NCBI GenBank assembly: GCA_024449915.1
Contig: JAMZAV010000094.1
Coordinates: 124,001 to 188,000, forward strand
Length of the DNA stretch: 64,000 nt
Reading direction: 5' to 3'
Source of the DNA: Sweltsa coloradensis
Lineage: Eukaryota; Arthropoda; Insecta; Plecoptera; Chloroperlidae
The notes beneath the pieces are model-generated. The model was given only the letters and a program-made list of their open reading frames with translations. It was not told where the DNA came from and searched no databases. Numbering within the stretch: the first letter of the stretch is position 1; each line of letters starts with the position of its first letter. The position numbers and the translations under genes were made by a program. Positions 12,601 through 27,500 of this stretch are shown here, piece after piece.

Positions 12601-15527
12601 GACGATCCATGTAATTTCTGCTATCTGTGGTCTGTTTTTGGAACTACAAAGTTATCATTTCAACCGCCTTTGTTAGCTATGTATTCACTGGGCTTTAAGA
12701 AGAAACAACTAATTCCACAATATGGAATGCTTTACCAAGTAAGTTTGATTTATTTTAATAAGGTATAATTGTATTTTTGTAATAACCTGATTACTTCCTT
12801 TACTTACTTTTTACTTCCTTTGAATGTCAAGGTCAAGTTTTTGGTTTTAAAATAATTAATTAGTGTATGTAGTAAGTGGTTCCATAGGCTTGCCATTTTC
12901 CAACATACAGTCTTTCACAATACAGTAGAGCCCCGTTAACGTTAACTAATAATTATTCGGCCCCTAGTTATTCGAGTTTTATGATAATTTGGTTTTGGCA
13001 CGTGCTGATACATTGAACAAAAAGACCTTTAAAAATCTGTTCAAACTGGTTCTGACCAAGAGGAAATCGTCTGAACTTTTGGACCCAATGTCATCACTAT
13101 TCCCAGGACATGAGGGTGCCTCCCTCTTGATAGTTAGTCCTGCCTACATTCTCCTTGATGATTCCTTGCTGTAGAGTATAGCCCCTATGCCCACTTCACA
13201 ATAATATGCCGTTTGTAATTATAAGTTAGTAACAATGTTTTTTTTGCAGGATTTCCAGTCATGCTCTTTAAGTTTTGAGTACGAACTTCAGAACGAAGAA
13301 GTCAACTCAAGCACGCGCTTTGTTTCTTGCAACATGATCGAGAAAACCTCATTTACCCCAAGTATCATGTATGATGGCGGTAAGTAGCCATTGTCATTGA
13401 GAGCTCTCGAGAACATGGTCCTGTAATTTTTGAAAACCTAATTGTGATTTGTGAAAATTTTTGTTTATTAGATTTTAATTTTTAATATGAACCTAATAAA
13501 TTCGATTTGCTTGAAAAATCTAGACTTTTTAGTTTTTAATGAATAAATCAAACAAGGCAACATCTTGTTGTGTCAATAGCCAACATAACACCCACTTTCA
13601 CTGAGCATGGTCATTATCTTTTGTAGGTAGGGGCGTACTGTATTTTAATAACTCACTGATTATTATTTTTGTTGCTTCACGTCTACATTATAAATGCAAT
13701 ATTGCTATTCAATGCAATTCGAGGAAACAAGAGAATGTAGATAGGGCGCGCGTTCGTCAATATGGCCGCTCGTTTGGGGTAGTCTGGCTGACAGCATAGG
13801 CGCCATACATGTAAAAACGTTGAAAACATTGTGTTTGAACGCAAATTAAAAGTTGTTTAACGCTTAAAATTAGGGATGTGCGGGTAGTGGTTTTTGAACT
13901 CGGGTCGGGCTCGGGTCGGGTAATTGAAAGTACACTCGGGCTCGGGTAATTGAAGTACCCTCGGGTCGGGCTCGGGTAGTGAATTTATTTTTTATTTGTG
14001 AATTCATTTTTAGAAAAAAATTTCCTACAAAACAGTTTTGCATTGGTTGCAGGTAGCCACTCTGGGCTGTGTTGACACAAAGTACTTCCAAATCGGCGTC
14101 TTATGAACTTTTGCTTGAGTAGGCCTAGGCCTAGTACAGTGAAACCCCGCTATTATCGTTTTCCTGCATCAATCGTTCGTTATTCTCGGAAATAATATCG
14201 TAACAATCGTTTTCTAATATTTCCGATACGAAAACCCCAAGAAAAACCGATGCGATCGCGTATTTTTCTCTTCCGGCCGACGAAATCATGCGTTTGTACC
14301 AGCCATGCATCTGACGAAATCATGCGTTTGTACCAGCCATGCATCTGACGAAATCGCGCGTTTGCACCAGCCTTTCGGTCTGACTCCGCCCAACGCTCTG
14401 CTGCGCGCAACGATGCGCACTAGATCGGACTTCTAGATGAATTGCAACTTTGTTCGACGATGTTTATTAGCGTTGTTTCTTTTTCACCATTCTCCCACGT
14501 ACGTAATATTCAACTTGCTTTATGCCGTTATTAGCGTTGAATAACCAGAAGACGAGTAATGACGGTCAGTAGGGCCTATTACTCCAGCGGGAATAGCGCC
14601 GGAAGAGCCAAGGACAGAGCATCATAGCATAGCCGCGCCCACTTCGTAGCGATTGGTCCGCTCCGACGTCAGCTGTTCGTTTGGCGTGTGAGCGGGAGGT
14701 TTAAAAGGAGCAGATTGGCGTGTTTCTTTATTACTTCTACCCGACCCGACTTTTTCGGGTAGGAATTGACGGCCCGACCCGAGGTCGGGTAATTTTACCT
14801 ACCCGAAAATTACCCGTTTTTCGGGTACCCGCACATCCCTACTTAAAATGGAAGTAAATCAACTTAAAGTTAGTGTTCAAGCCATTATGGATTATATTGG
14901 AGAAGGATCGCGGACATTTATTGAATGAGAAGTAGTTTTTAATGCAAACCACATCATCTTTGTGGTTGCACAGGCAATGATGGCAAAACTATGAATGTGT
15001 GGCCTACAGTGATGTGACAGGCTGTTGGTCAGCTGTGTGAATGCGTATAAGGCCTACGGTCAGTTGCTTCTAGTAGACTTTCGAAAAATGCCTTGAGAAA
15101 CTTTTTCTCATTGTAGAATTTTGTATCTCATTGTAACTTAACAATTAAGACGCCTTTTGTGTTGTATATATGTTCGTGAAGTGCTGTCCATTCATTGGTG
15201 CTCGCGCCAAAGATTAGTCATGTGCTCGCACCCACTACTTATTAAGCTGTATTATCTTATCTTGAAACACGTAATAAATATCGGACACTTGAATAACAAT
15301 GTAAAAAAATAAACCATCAGTTGAACTATCAAAACATTTGCTGAAATCAAACTTCGAAGAACCAAGACATCCGAGAACGACCTTCACTTCACAAAAACGT
15401 TGCATAACACGAGTGTAGCCACTAGCCAGCATTGTTTACGAGATAATCATGGGGGACGGCTACGCGCGGGAGTGGGAGGGGTGTAATTTCATTCTTGAGT
15501 GGGTAGACTCTAAATACAATTTACTAT

Positions 15528-15562
<35 letters not shown>

Positions 15563-18500
15563 TTAATGACGCCGTGTAGTGTGTATTGATTGTCGTGAGA
15601 AATAGATTGCGAGCGGGAAAACCCGTTTTGAGAGGCTGGGAATTCCATCAAATCAAGAATTCAGGAGACAAATTTCGACGTTAAATAGCGATGGGCAAAA
15701 ACATTAGTTCGTAAAAACGACTTTTCGTAATGACTTGTTTAATATTACAAACTTAGGAATTCGGGCGGGACCACTGAAATTTTTCGGTATAATGATTATT
15801 TCGTATTAATGGCGTTTGTTCTAATGACTTGACTATATTATTGCATGTAACTTAATATGGATGAAATAAGTAGGCCCTACATAACAATATATAGGTAAGT
15901 AAGAACTAATAAGAAATTTTTACACCCTACAGACGATGGCGACGTGAGCCTGTGTGTGTTTGTGTGGGCTACACCGCATCAATGCCACCTCTCGCTCTTT
16001 GACCTGAACCAGTGGTACAAGGACCAGATGCCAAGTGACGTGTCACGCTCAAAGAACGTCAACAGCTTCTGGGCAACGTACAGTTTTGTCGAGGAGAGCG
16101 ACAGGTTGCTGGACATCAGGATGAAAGAGGAGACGCTCGCACCGTTCCGTGCAGCTCTCACTCAAGACGAGTACTTCTTTCCGTCTGCGCTCAGTTTTAG
16201 TGAGTTTTAGGGTATAAGGAAAAGTGGGGTCACATGGTAGGACAAAACTACATTATTTATCCCTTGGCAATCTGCTTATCTATGAAAAAGTAAGCAATGT
16301 TGACATGTTTGGTTGATTTGAAAGCAACCTACAGAGATAACCCTCCTCAATAAGTTTTATTGAAACTGACTCTACTTTGTTTTGTTTATATTATAACTAA
16401 CTATTATATTATAATATATAAGCACATATTTATTGGATTGCTAGGAAGAAAAAGGATTGAAGAATCAAGCTTTAGGCATAGAAAAATAAAAATAACTCGT
16501 GCTATCAGCCTATCACTGATAGCAAACATGACTGTAATTCTTCCTCTTCAGGTTCGGTGTGTTTGTTTGAACGTAAAACGACCTTGTGCCGCCACCCTGG
16601 AGTTCAGAGGTCGGTGCTAAGAATGTTGAGTGATAACGGTTCACTTGGAGTTGCCAACCCGACCACGACTTACCTGCAGTGTGTGGAAGTCGGTCTGCGT
16701 CCGAGATTTATTGAAAATGTTCACAGAATGAATAATGTTACACTGGTGAGTGGTGCTCAGATGTAGTACGATGAGGAAATTGGTAGTAGGCTAGTTGACT
16801 AGATAGATTAATTGAGTGGAAGATGTAACATCATTGAATCACCTCTTAATTATTTATTAATTGCTGCCAAGTGCCGATCTTCACACCACGTGCTCTGTGA
16901 GTTCTGGCGAACAAGCATTGGAAAGTGGGGACAGTGCACGCAAACTTCTAGTAGGCCTGCTATATAAAATTTGTTTTGTACATAAACTTAGGCTACAATA
17001 CTTCTTTTTATTGATTTATTCTATTTTTTATTTGTTTGGGCCATTTCAATACAATTTCATTTCAATATCATGTCTAGGCTGCCTACATGAGATTTTACAA
17101 AATTCTCTTAGTTTTAAATTATGGTTTTCCTTCTCCAAATAATGTCATTCATAGATAGGCCTATTATTTCATTTTAGATATTAAAATTTACATTTGCTCA
17201 GCTCAAATGTTGGTATCAGTTATCACCATTTTGGCTACATCTCTGTTGCCTGTTTGTTCCCAGGAGGAACAGCGAGACTTCCTCCTATCCCTGGCCCTGG
17301 AACATCACGTGGAGCGCCTGGTGCTGAGCTGCGCTACCAGCTGGGCAGACGGCTCGCAAGCATCGCTGGGTTGCTCGCTTCAACTCTGGCTCAACTGGGC
17401 CTGGCAAAGGGCCTACTCCTGCAAGTCACGTGTTGACCGACTGTGTACGTTACTATTTTAAGTATGGGTGTGCGAGTCCTGATTTTTTAGTACGATTCTA
17501 GTCCGAGCCAGGTAATTTTGAGGGAACCTTGTGGTCCTGTGGAGCATGTACAAATGAAATTGGATTTTTGTACCAGCTTGGCTAATCTCAATAAGGTGTG
17601 CTTTTTGGCACATCAGATTTTATTTTTGCTTAACACTGACTATGCTAACTATTCTCACGCAGCCACAAGCAAGTTTCGAGGGGGGTGAAGGTTATCTCCG
17701 CGTCTGTCATTGACTGGATGTCCCGATGCAATGGTTATTTCTTCACAATCATAGCCAGCCTCTATCATGTCATCTTCAAAGCCATATTTTGTCTCTTATT
17801 CTCTCTCCCTCCCTCTCTTCTCTCTCGTCCGCTTCTTTGACCAAGGTCGCGGCGGCGGCAAGCAAGCACTCACAAAGACACTGGCTCAACACTCTACGGC
17901 ACCCTACCCTCGAGCCCTGCCCCCAACCCCCTTACAATTCACGCGCTGTGCAATTCTTACGTGACACGTCATTGTAGTAAACAGCATACTGCATGACATT
18001 CGATGTTAAGAACATAACATTTCCGCCTAATTAGAAAAAGGAAAAGGCACACGGCATCTTGGTGAATCGGAGCTCGGATGAACGAGGTCTTACTGTAATT
18101 AATATTATTACAATGTGGAAGGTTGAGAAACATAAGATAACATACCATGGAATTAAATGCACCATTAATATTATTGATAAATGATAAGAAAGCAAATGAA
18201 TAGTTGCATCATAACTAAATCTAAAGTTTACACTACATAATCATCAAGTTACTTAGGCTTGATTATGGTTCGACCACCCCGGGTTATATAAGGTACCGGT
18301 ACAGTGGTGGTTCCTGGAATAACAGGTTTCTCAGGCTGGGCCACATACTCTTTCAGGGTTGGTATAGGATGAATTGGGACAAGGTCAACTTCATCGTCAC
18401 AGTTGACAAACACAGGTTGTGGATTTAAGGATTATTTGAGAAAACGTTTATTTTGACCTAGGTACGTGTGTTGTTTTCATCCTACAATGTATACCTAGGA

Positions 18501-21500
18501 GAGGGGTGAATGTTCTCTACCTGGGCAGGATCCCAAACCTTACCTTTCCTTAGGCCTACACTTGCACTGGGTTGCAATGGTTTAAAGATTCAGCGTGAAC
18601 ATCATAGTAACTTTTCTGTAATGATTGCCTGTCCTGTAGCTTACATTTTATGTTCGGTTGAGGGTTGTTATTTTAACAGGTGAAACAATGTTGGAAGTTT
18701 AGTTTTAATGTTGTGACCTAGCAGGAGTTGGGCTGGTGATAGACCTAAACCCTTTACAGGAGTGCTGCGATACTCTATCAGCGCTATGTACACATCCTTT
18801 CCCTCTGCTTTTGTTTTCTTTAGCATACTTTTCACTATTGACACTGCTTTTTCAGCTAAGCCATTAGACTGGGGGTAATGGGGACTTGAAGTTACTAGAT
18901 TGAAATCCCGTTCTTTAGCAAATTTGCGGAATTCACAACTTACAAAGTAGGCCTACATGTTGTTAGATACAAACTGATCTGGAATTCCGAAACGAGAGAA
19001 AATGGCTTTCAATTTTGTTATGACTTCTGTGGCAGTTTTGTTTTTTAGTTGGGTAAGTTCAAGCTTGTCGTTATTCTCGGGTATCGAAAGTATGTTACTT
19101 AATACGTACTAATAATTTTAAGCCCGCACGGAAATATTAAAAGAATTTCATAAGCTCTAGTACGGTAGGCCTATCCAGTTTTTATCGAGTACTGAATGTA
19201 CTTCGTTCTCGCCGACTAACTGTTAGCCAGCAATGTGGTTGTCTGGGTTTTCCCAGCCCTGCCTACTCATCGAGACAGCATGCACCAAGTCGCCGGCGAG
19301 ATGTTATTGAGTGTTAATGTACTTGCTTTAATATGATTCAATCCTTGAGACCACGTGTTCTGGAGTTCCGATTTATTTTGAATGCAGTAGTAAAATAAAA
19401 CCTCTCGTATTGTTTCCGTAATTACATGCAAACATTGTAGGCGCTGTTCATTTCCAACTGACGGGCCGAGAATGTCAACTGAGTAATGACCCTGTTTTCT
19501 TGTGAAATTTGAGGACTAGGCATGATGAAAGTGCTGTGCTTTATCAGTTGGCAGCCAGCCAGCTACGGCGCTTTCCATCCCACTCTTACGTCATGCAGCT
19601 GAGCGAACCACTCTACATGACCTTCATAAAAAAATACACGTTAACGTGGCCCAGTTTCTTTCTCCATGAACAGCACAACACAAAATAATCTTCGTATGTA
19701 TACACTCACGACTGGATTAAATAAAGATCGTGATTTTTAGGTCCCTTGGTTTTCTGTATACCGGGATGTAGTGGACACAACCAAACAGGTAGGCCTAAAC
19801 CTACTGGTTCATCAACAGGTAGAGCCTTTTTTTGTAAATTAAAGAAATTTTGAAAAAGCTCGGCTTGGCTTGAAAATCAAGCTTTTTTTTAATGCTCGGC
19901 TTGACTTGAAAATCCTAGGCTTCCACATCCCTAGCAATATTGTGTAGTTTGTGAATAAATCTCTTCTAAATTTGTTGTTCATCTGTTGTAGTATTTTAAT
20001 TCCGATTTTGTTTCCTGACGATGCCTACACGTTTGCTATGTAAATACTAGCAGATTGCATAATTTATACAAATAATACAATTAAAGGTCTGTGATGTTCC
20101 AGGTGTTCCCCTCTTCAACCACTCTGGAGAGACGTTAGATCGCAACGCTTACCGAGAGCTGGACCAATGCTTCCGGCAGCTGCGACTCTTGTCCGAGCTC
20201 TATCGAGACGTGTTCAACTATTGCCTGAAGAACCCCAGGACTCAGAGTGAGTTCTTCTCTCGTTTGTTTATATAGCAAGTGCATTCTCATTTATTTTTGG
20301 TACTTCATTTGTATGTTTATTTCCATGGAGTATGTTTTCATGGTTACATTAGTAGGGCTGTGCGAGCAGCGATTTTAAAATTCGATCAAGATCGAGCAGA
20401 AATGAGAATTCCTGCTTGAATTTCAAGCAAAATTCGAGATCGAGCAAGACTCGAGTGAGATTGAGCAAATATCGAGATCGAACGATCAACATATTATTAT
20501 GAAATATGTTTAAAAATTCACCATCATTAGGTCTAAGCCCCAACTATCATACATTTTCCGTATGCAAGCTCAAAAACAAAAAAAAAGTTTGATTTATTTA
20601 TGGTTCTCACTTCTCATACATGAAAACACTGAGAACAGTAAAAACACATGGTATTTTAATTGCTATTTCAGCGCATCAAGATTTTCAGCGACAGATGCAA
20701 TCGCTAGATGTTGTCTCTCTGTACGTGGAAGTTGTCAAATGGTTTGTTGATATCAAACTACTCCCAGAATTTCCAGAAGGTACCGAGGAAAACAGCGAGG
20801 TCCCAAGAATTCCATACCCAGTGACTACTTTGTCCAAATTCTATCAAGATCGTAGAACAGGACTTGTGGCGATGAATGATCTAAGCAGTTCAACCAAAAA
20901 AGTAGCCCAGCAAGTATGTTAATGTTACTGTTTAGTGTTTAGTAATTTTTACAGTTATTATAAATCATTAATTTGAAGACCCTATTTCACACATTTCTTA
21001 CTAATAGTTGTTAAGATTTCATTAAGGTTTTGATTTGTAGGCCTACAAGTTAAATAATATTCAAACATCCATCTAGGCCTGTACAGTAAATTTTCAAAAA
21101 AGGTCATCAAAGTAAAGAAGACAGTGGATTTAGTTTACATCAATAAAGTAATGTTGTGTTGGTGCTAAATAGGCTTAGTCAAGTAGAAAAAGGTACATCA
21201 GCTCTTAAACATTTATGGGTACGTTCCGAAAGCTGTTGAAAATGTTTTGGCGCTGGCATTCTCCAGTACGTTCTAGATCTATAAGCACGATATACTTTCG
21301 GAACACCTCCAGCATTGGCATGGCTGTTTCGGTTTATTTATGCACGCATTAATACATGCAAAGTTTGCGTAGGTGTAGATGAGGCCTAAATTGCTAGGAT
21401 ACTTAAACTGGGAACATAAATAAACATGTTTCAATGGGGGGGGGGGGGAACAGGTACAGAAAGACGACAGCTTACCTTAAAAACGTTAGGTAGATCCAGG

Positions 21501-24500
21501 GCCGGTCCTAGGATTTTCCATGCGTAAGCGAGATCAACTTTGCCGCCCCCCCCCCCCCGAGGGACCAAGCACGGGGGGTTTGGGGGGCTCTGCCCCCAAC
21601 TATAGCGCCACAGACGAAAATTTTGAAATTCAGCTTTTTAGATTGCATTTGGTGCGTTTTAGAATAAAGTGGTGGGCTGAATGCAATACCAAAACAATGT
21701 AGTTTTTGTGCACCAATTTGTTTTGTCGTCATGTCGAGCTTACAATTTACAGCATTGGCCTAGATTGCAACATTATTATAAACGTTTGATCTTATTTTCA
21801 ATTCATAATTTTATTTATTTATTAAACGTCTATCCTATTTAGTTAAAAAAACGATTCACATAGGAGGACAACTTAATAAATCGAAGTACACTGATGCAGA
21901 CACATTTCAGAGGCAAACTGATTATTTCTGACAACATAAAGGAAAGTTGATTTTTATTGGGAGTTTATAGCGCCGCAGGCGAAAATTTTGAAAATCAGGT
22001 TTTTAGAGTGCATTTGGTGCGTGCACAATAAAATAATAAAATACAATATTTTTTTAAATTTTGAAACAATCATGGGGGGGGGGGGGCAATCGCCCCACCG
22101 CCCCTCCCCTGTATCCGCCACTGTAAAAGAGAGTCTTGGTGGACTTAATTTTTTCGCGGAGAGTCAATTTCATCGTCGGATTCGGGATCCCCCAAACTTC
22201 CCGTATGAACGACTGACTGAGCGTCGGCATCGACAGTGGACTGCTGTGCAGTGTGGCAGTCCATAATTCTTATCCATTATCTGCATACTGTTACATAATA
22301 GGGAACTAGCCTTCATTCCAGAAATCGAATATGTTAAAGATAACATCTAAAAAAAATAACATTAAAGTTTTTTTTTGTCTAAGGTTAATACTTTTCTCAA
22401 TATTTAACGCTGAAATTTGAATCTGTCTTCCCGCCAAAAGACAACACGAAAAGTAGTGTGACGTCAGACTGCTGACCGCAGCCTAGCACAGACCCAAAGG
22501 CGCACTGCTATCTAGATATAAATGGTAGATATTCTGCCATACAGTCGGCGGTGGGTCAAACACATCCTAGCAGACAGCTGCCGTCACTGCGCCTGCTGTC
22601 ATTCCTGCTATCGTTTTTTTAATGATCCTTTTGATTGATTTTAAAAGAAATGACGCTTTATAAAAGGTGTAAGGTACCAATGTGTTTAAACACCACTTTA
22701 GAAACACCGGAGAAAATATTTATATATGTGCCAAAAAGAACTAAACAGGTAAAAATAATGGTTAAACGCAACAAGACGAGAATATGTCAAGGAGTCGTAG
22801 GGCCTCTAGCCTAACGCTGCAATTTCACTTTACCGTTGTGAATACCACTTTCATGTAAGTAAATGATATTAATTGGTCTACCTACTACTTTTTTATTTCG
22901 CAGGTTAGTTTCCTATGAGCTTCTAATTTACCTCGGGATTATTATAAGCCTAGGACATGGTGGTATATATCTTTAGGTGATTTCACTGCCAGAATTCTGT
23001 GGTCGCTTAATGCACGCGGTGCAAACAGTCGCCGACAGAATGCGCGACGTGTCAGGTGGTAGTCACGTGACAAAGAACTTACAAGATGACGGCCTTGGGG
23101 ACCAATCAGATGGCTCGGATTCGGAAATTCGAATGTTCCGCCTACGGATCTGAATGCACGGCCTTCAATAAAGTGTATACACACGGCCGTCTCTCGAGGT
23201 ATTAGAGTCGATAAAGAAGTTTGGAAAAACTTCTTTATCGACTTTCTCGTCACGTGACTACCACCTGACACGTCGCGATCCTGGCGGATTCCGTCTGAAC
23301 TGCGTGCATTAAGCGACCACAAAAATAGCATTGCTGGATACGCAAGTGAAATCACCTAAAGATATATACCACCATGGCCTAGGACCTATACGTAACTCAT
23401 TTTCTCGCGAGGACAATACTCCAAATACGCAGTTTAAAATTTTGAATTTGTGACATTCTCCCATGCGAGAAAACGCCTCTTACGTGTAGGCCCCAGACTT
23501 ATAATTCCAAGGCAAATTTTGCTGCGAGAATATTTGGCCGGAGCCTAACGGAAGCTTATAGGAAATTCACTTGTGAATTAAAAAGCTAGAAGACCAATTA
23601 ATAATATTTACTTGCATCAAAGTGGTCTTCACAACAGTAGAATGAATTTGTAGAGGGGGCGTCCTCCTCAAAACATTCTCGTGCTGCAGCTTTGAACAAT
23701 TCTTTTTGCCCTGTTTGTCGTTTGGTTCTTTTGGCACGTGTATAAAATGATCTTCTCCGGTGTTTCTACAGTGGTAGCCTTTGCCCTCTTGGTAGACCTA
23801 GGCCCTTAAGACCTAGGGCCGAGGTAGGCCTATCACTACGCCCAGGTCTAGGCGCATATTTAAATATAAAATCTAAAGCCCTGCCAAACATCAATGATAT
23901 AAATGATATCATCATAATCAACCTAAAAAAACTAGGCTAAGGATACAGGAAATGCCTCGGCCTAGCCCTACCTAGGCTAGGCTATGTCTAGGGCATCGAA
24001 ATGGACATTTTATAGAATTGGTTTACCTATAACCTAGGGCAAAGACACAGCCTAGGGCGTAGGGCCTAGCCTAGCGCAGCCTTGAATGACTGTGTACGAC
24101 TACGCCAGACCATAAACCTACAAATTCTTTCCCATAAAGAAATAACCGGGGCTCTTTCCCACCAATGAGAAATAAATCGCTTTCTAGTCAAGGTCGGGTA
24201 GACGCACTGTCAAAATCACGGGGTTCTTAAGTCATGGTCGTCATCTTTGTCATCGTTCGTGTTGTTGTTGTCAAAATAGTCCGATTATTGATGAGCACGG
24301 TCCACTGGATTGCCTCTAGGCTTCGCTGCCGCGCACGGCCGCTCGTCGAACTTTTGTTGTTGTTGTTGTAGTATTTATTTCTTGATAAATACAAACTACA
24401 ACGATGAGCGTGCTGCAAGCTACGTAACGCAGTTGAACCAACAACGAGCGCAACCCTCGACAAATGTACGTAAAGTACACTCGCGTCGTGTAACATCCAC

Positions 24501-27500
24501 TCGCAAGTAGGGGAGTGGTACAGCTGGGGTCTGGGGCGAAGCCCGAGCCGCCGGAGGCTTTTTCGCCTTTGGCGAAAAATTTTTGGGTTCTCTATTATGT
24601 TTGGTGGCCTAAAACGCGATTTGAGGCGACATCTAACCTTAAAATAACGATTAAAAGAAAGCAAACACTGCATTATTAACTCCTTACGTCACGTAATAGG
24701 AGTTCGATCCTCAGTCAATGAAGTAGGCCTAGGCCTAGGACCGCGGCACAATGCGAGTTCAAATAGGCCTAGGCCTACCACCTGCTGGATTTACGTCTAT
24801 GTTTTCATGAAGATGGGCAAGGTCACTGATTTTATAATTATAATAAACACTACTTTCGTTTATTATGATTCATAAAACTAAATCCAAGATCGCGGAAGGC
24901 CTAGACCCCATTGTGATTTCAACCTAGCAGCTGACGTTTGCAAGTCTGCGAGATGCTCGGCAAGTTTCACGATTTCATTATTACACTTATTATCAGGAGG
25001 ATGTTGCACTGGATTTAGGGCTGTCGGTGGATTCTCATATTTCTCTCCAATAACGTCAGATGAAGTTAAAAACATAATTAAGAATGGTTTCGTCCTGCGC
25101 GTCGATTTTACGCCTAGTTTAGGCGTCTCGTTCGTCTCTTCAGCCTCTTCAGGTCTCTTTGTTACGTGCGTTGTTGGGTAGCCTGGAACTTGACCTTGAC
25201 TTTTTGATACTTCGTTTTTGGCGAGTGGTTGGTAACAGGCCATGCTGCGCATCAGGCTATGCGCGGTAGTTGTATTGCAGGCGCGGCGATTCAAATGCTA
25301 GATCGTAAGAAAAGCGCGGTCGCACGATAAGTTATCTGCGAGTGTCAATTTGCCAACTCGCAAGCACCAAATTTTCACTCGCAAATTGCGAGCTTGCGAG
25401 TGGGATTGTCGAGGGTTGAACGAGCGTTTGCGCGGGGGTTCAAAACCTATAACTTTGTACCCTCGTAGTTACCACGGATGATTTTTTTTAAAAAATCTTT
25501 CAATTGTGAAGTTTATTTAACTGTGTTCTATAAATAATAAAAAATGAAAAACGTGAATTTGAGACCAAGGCTAGTTCCCTATTACAATTTACAATAACAT
25601 TATACTTACTGCTTGATGCTGACGAACGGGTTAAAGCCGACACATGCACATGTAGTAATTGAAATTGTAAATACAAAAAAAGTGCCGCCCCTAGACAAGT
25701 GCCGCCGTAAGCGGCCGCTTACGTCGATTACGCCTAGGACCGGCCCTGGGTAGGCTGCACAGATACACATAGATGAATAGACAAGTTGCTGATACGTTTC
25801 AACCAACTAGTGGTCTTTATATTTGTGGCCAATTTTACACTTAGTAAGTCCGTGTCCGTTTAATTTATTAATGAGATAACAAAGTGACTTACCGCTGTTA
25901 ATTTGAGCAACTTGTTTAGGTCAAACAGCTATTATGTAAGTTTCATGGGTTGTCACGTCAAAGACACAATTACATTAACAATTTAATGAAGTTATCCGCC
26001 ATTTTTGTTTTTAAAATATTGCCAATTCTCCCACTTGTTTAAAGTGCTCAAGTGAAAACCTCGGGCGTATTGAGCATGGCTGAATATGCTTGCAAATCGT
26101 TACGGAACGCCAGGCATATCATATTCAACAGCTTTCAGAATGGCTCAAGCACGCAAATGGCATATTCAACAGCTTTCCGAACGTACTCTATGATGTGCCT
26201 TCTTTATAAAGGGTAGGCATCCCCATAATAGCTTGTATGTCATTATCACAGAACCACAGACCAGTTATTGAATTAACACTAAAATGAGTAGGCCTACTAC
26301 CCTTGTAATGTACATAACAACCATTTATAATATATACTACTTACTGGACCAGATATTGCAACGAGTAATGTAATCTTTACAAATTTCACGATTTCCCTAA
26401 TTGGTATTTGAACAGGGGGTTTGTGCATAGCCTATAATTAATGTCTCTTCGTTCCAGGGTTGCCCCGAAGCTCTGTTCATCGACGGCCTAGTCTGGCACG
26501 AGTGTGATGGAGACAGGCTCTTCAGTGTGTGGGAGAGAGATGGTGGCAGTGGACTCTACCCTCCTCCCTCGCTGCAATCACTTCTGAGAACTTACCTATT
26601 AGACGACATTCCAACACACGTGAAGCATTGCATTACTCTGTACTTTTTCCTGGATCTTAGTGCCCTGCTGGAAGTTCAAGACAGGTGGGTGGATTATTTG
26701 GTAACTGAATAAAAACTAATTGAAATGTTTTTAGTGTGAAAAATGCCTATCGTCTAGTTAGATTGGAGAAGGTTTGACAGGTTGGGAAAGCAAAGAGAAC
26801 ATAAATCCCAGCCTGAAGGGCTGGGGGCGACAAAACTTTTCACCTGCTGATGACAACTGCAGCTAATTTAAAGTTGTTACCTTAATCCACGACGCGTTTC
26901 GTCCTTCTGGGACTCATCAGGCAGATGGTGGCCACTAAAAATAAACATAAAAATAAAAAAAATAAAAAAACGCGTCGTGGATTAAGGTAACAACTTTAAA
27001 TTAGCTGCAGTTGTCATCAGCAGGGTTTTGTCGCCCCCAGCCCTTCAGGCTGGGATTTATGTTCTCTTTGCTTTCCCAACCTGTCAACCCTTCTCCAATC
27101 TAATTAAAATGTATGAAAGTTATGATTATTTTTTAACTGTGTGTTGTGTGAAGTGATGACGACGATTAAGGTTTTAGTTAACTGTATAAAAAAGTTTTTA
27201 ATCGGTTAATTACGGTAAAAAAAACGCTTAAAACCATGTATTACGAGCGCAAGCGCTCTAGCGGGCCAACTACTGGGAGTAAGGCAGTAGAATCTCGGTT
27301 CGCTCGGCTCCGCCCACCGGTGTCACCGTCGCATGCGCGCGTGTCAGCTTACATAGTCGATAGGTCAACATCGTGTCCGAACAGCTGCATTAGGCTCTCG
27401 CGAACTCTAGGCCTAGGCCTAGCGCGTAGACAAAGAAAGAGTCTAAGATATTGTTATCTTACGATGAGTACACAGAAACTCACCGCGTGGATGTTAGTGA

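Larger units (their letters stand above)
21498..25748. mobile_element. hAT-like element of 4.25 kb filling most of ELYS intron 11
   Basis: Ends CAGGGCCGGTCCTAGGA and CCTAGGACCGGCCCTG form an inverted repeat. Flanks GGTAGATC (21490) and GGTAGGCT (25749) match at five of eight positions, so the TSD is decayed or absent. Subterminal GCCGCCCC motifs fit the same superfamily. It contains the MITE at 22957 and several unassigned repeats. No clear transposase; see the entry at 24878. Confidence 0.55.

Noticed and set aside
22942..23355. 137-codon minus-strand frame
   Set aside because: Lies wholly within the inverted repeats of a MITE.
24227..24673. 148-codon minus-strand frame
   Set aside because: Arg/Thr low-complexity translation of GTT and GTC repeats inside a hAT-like element.
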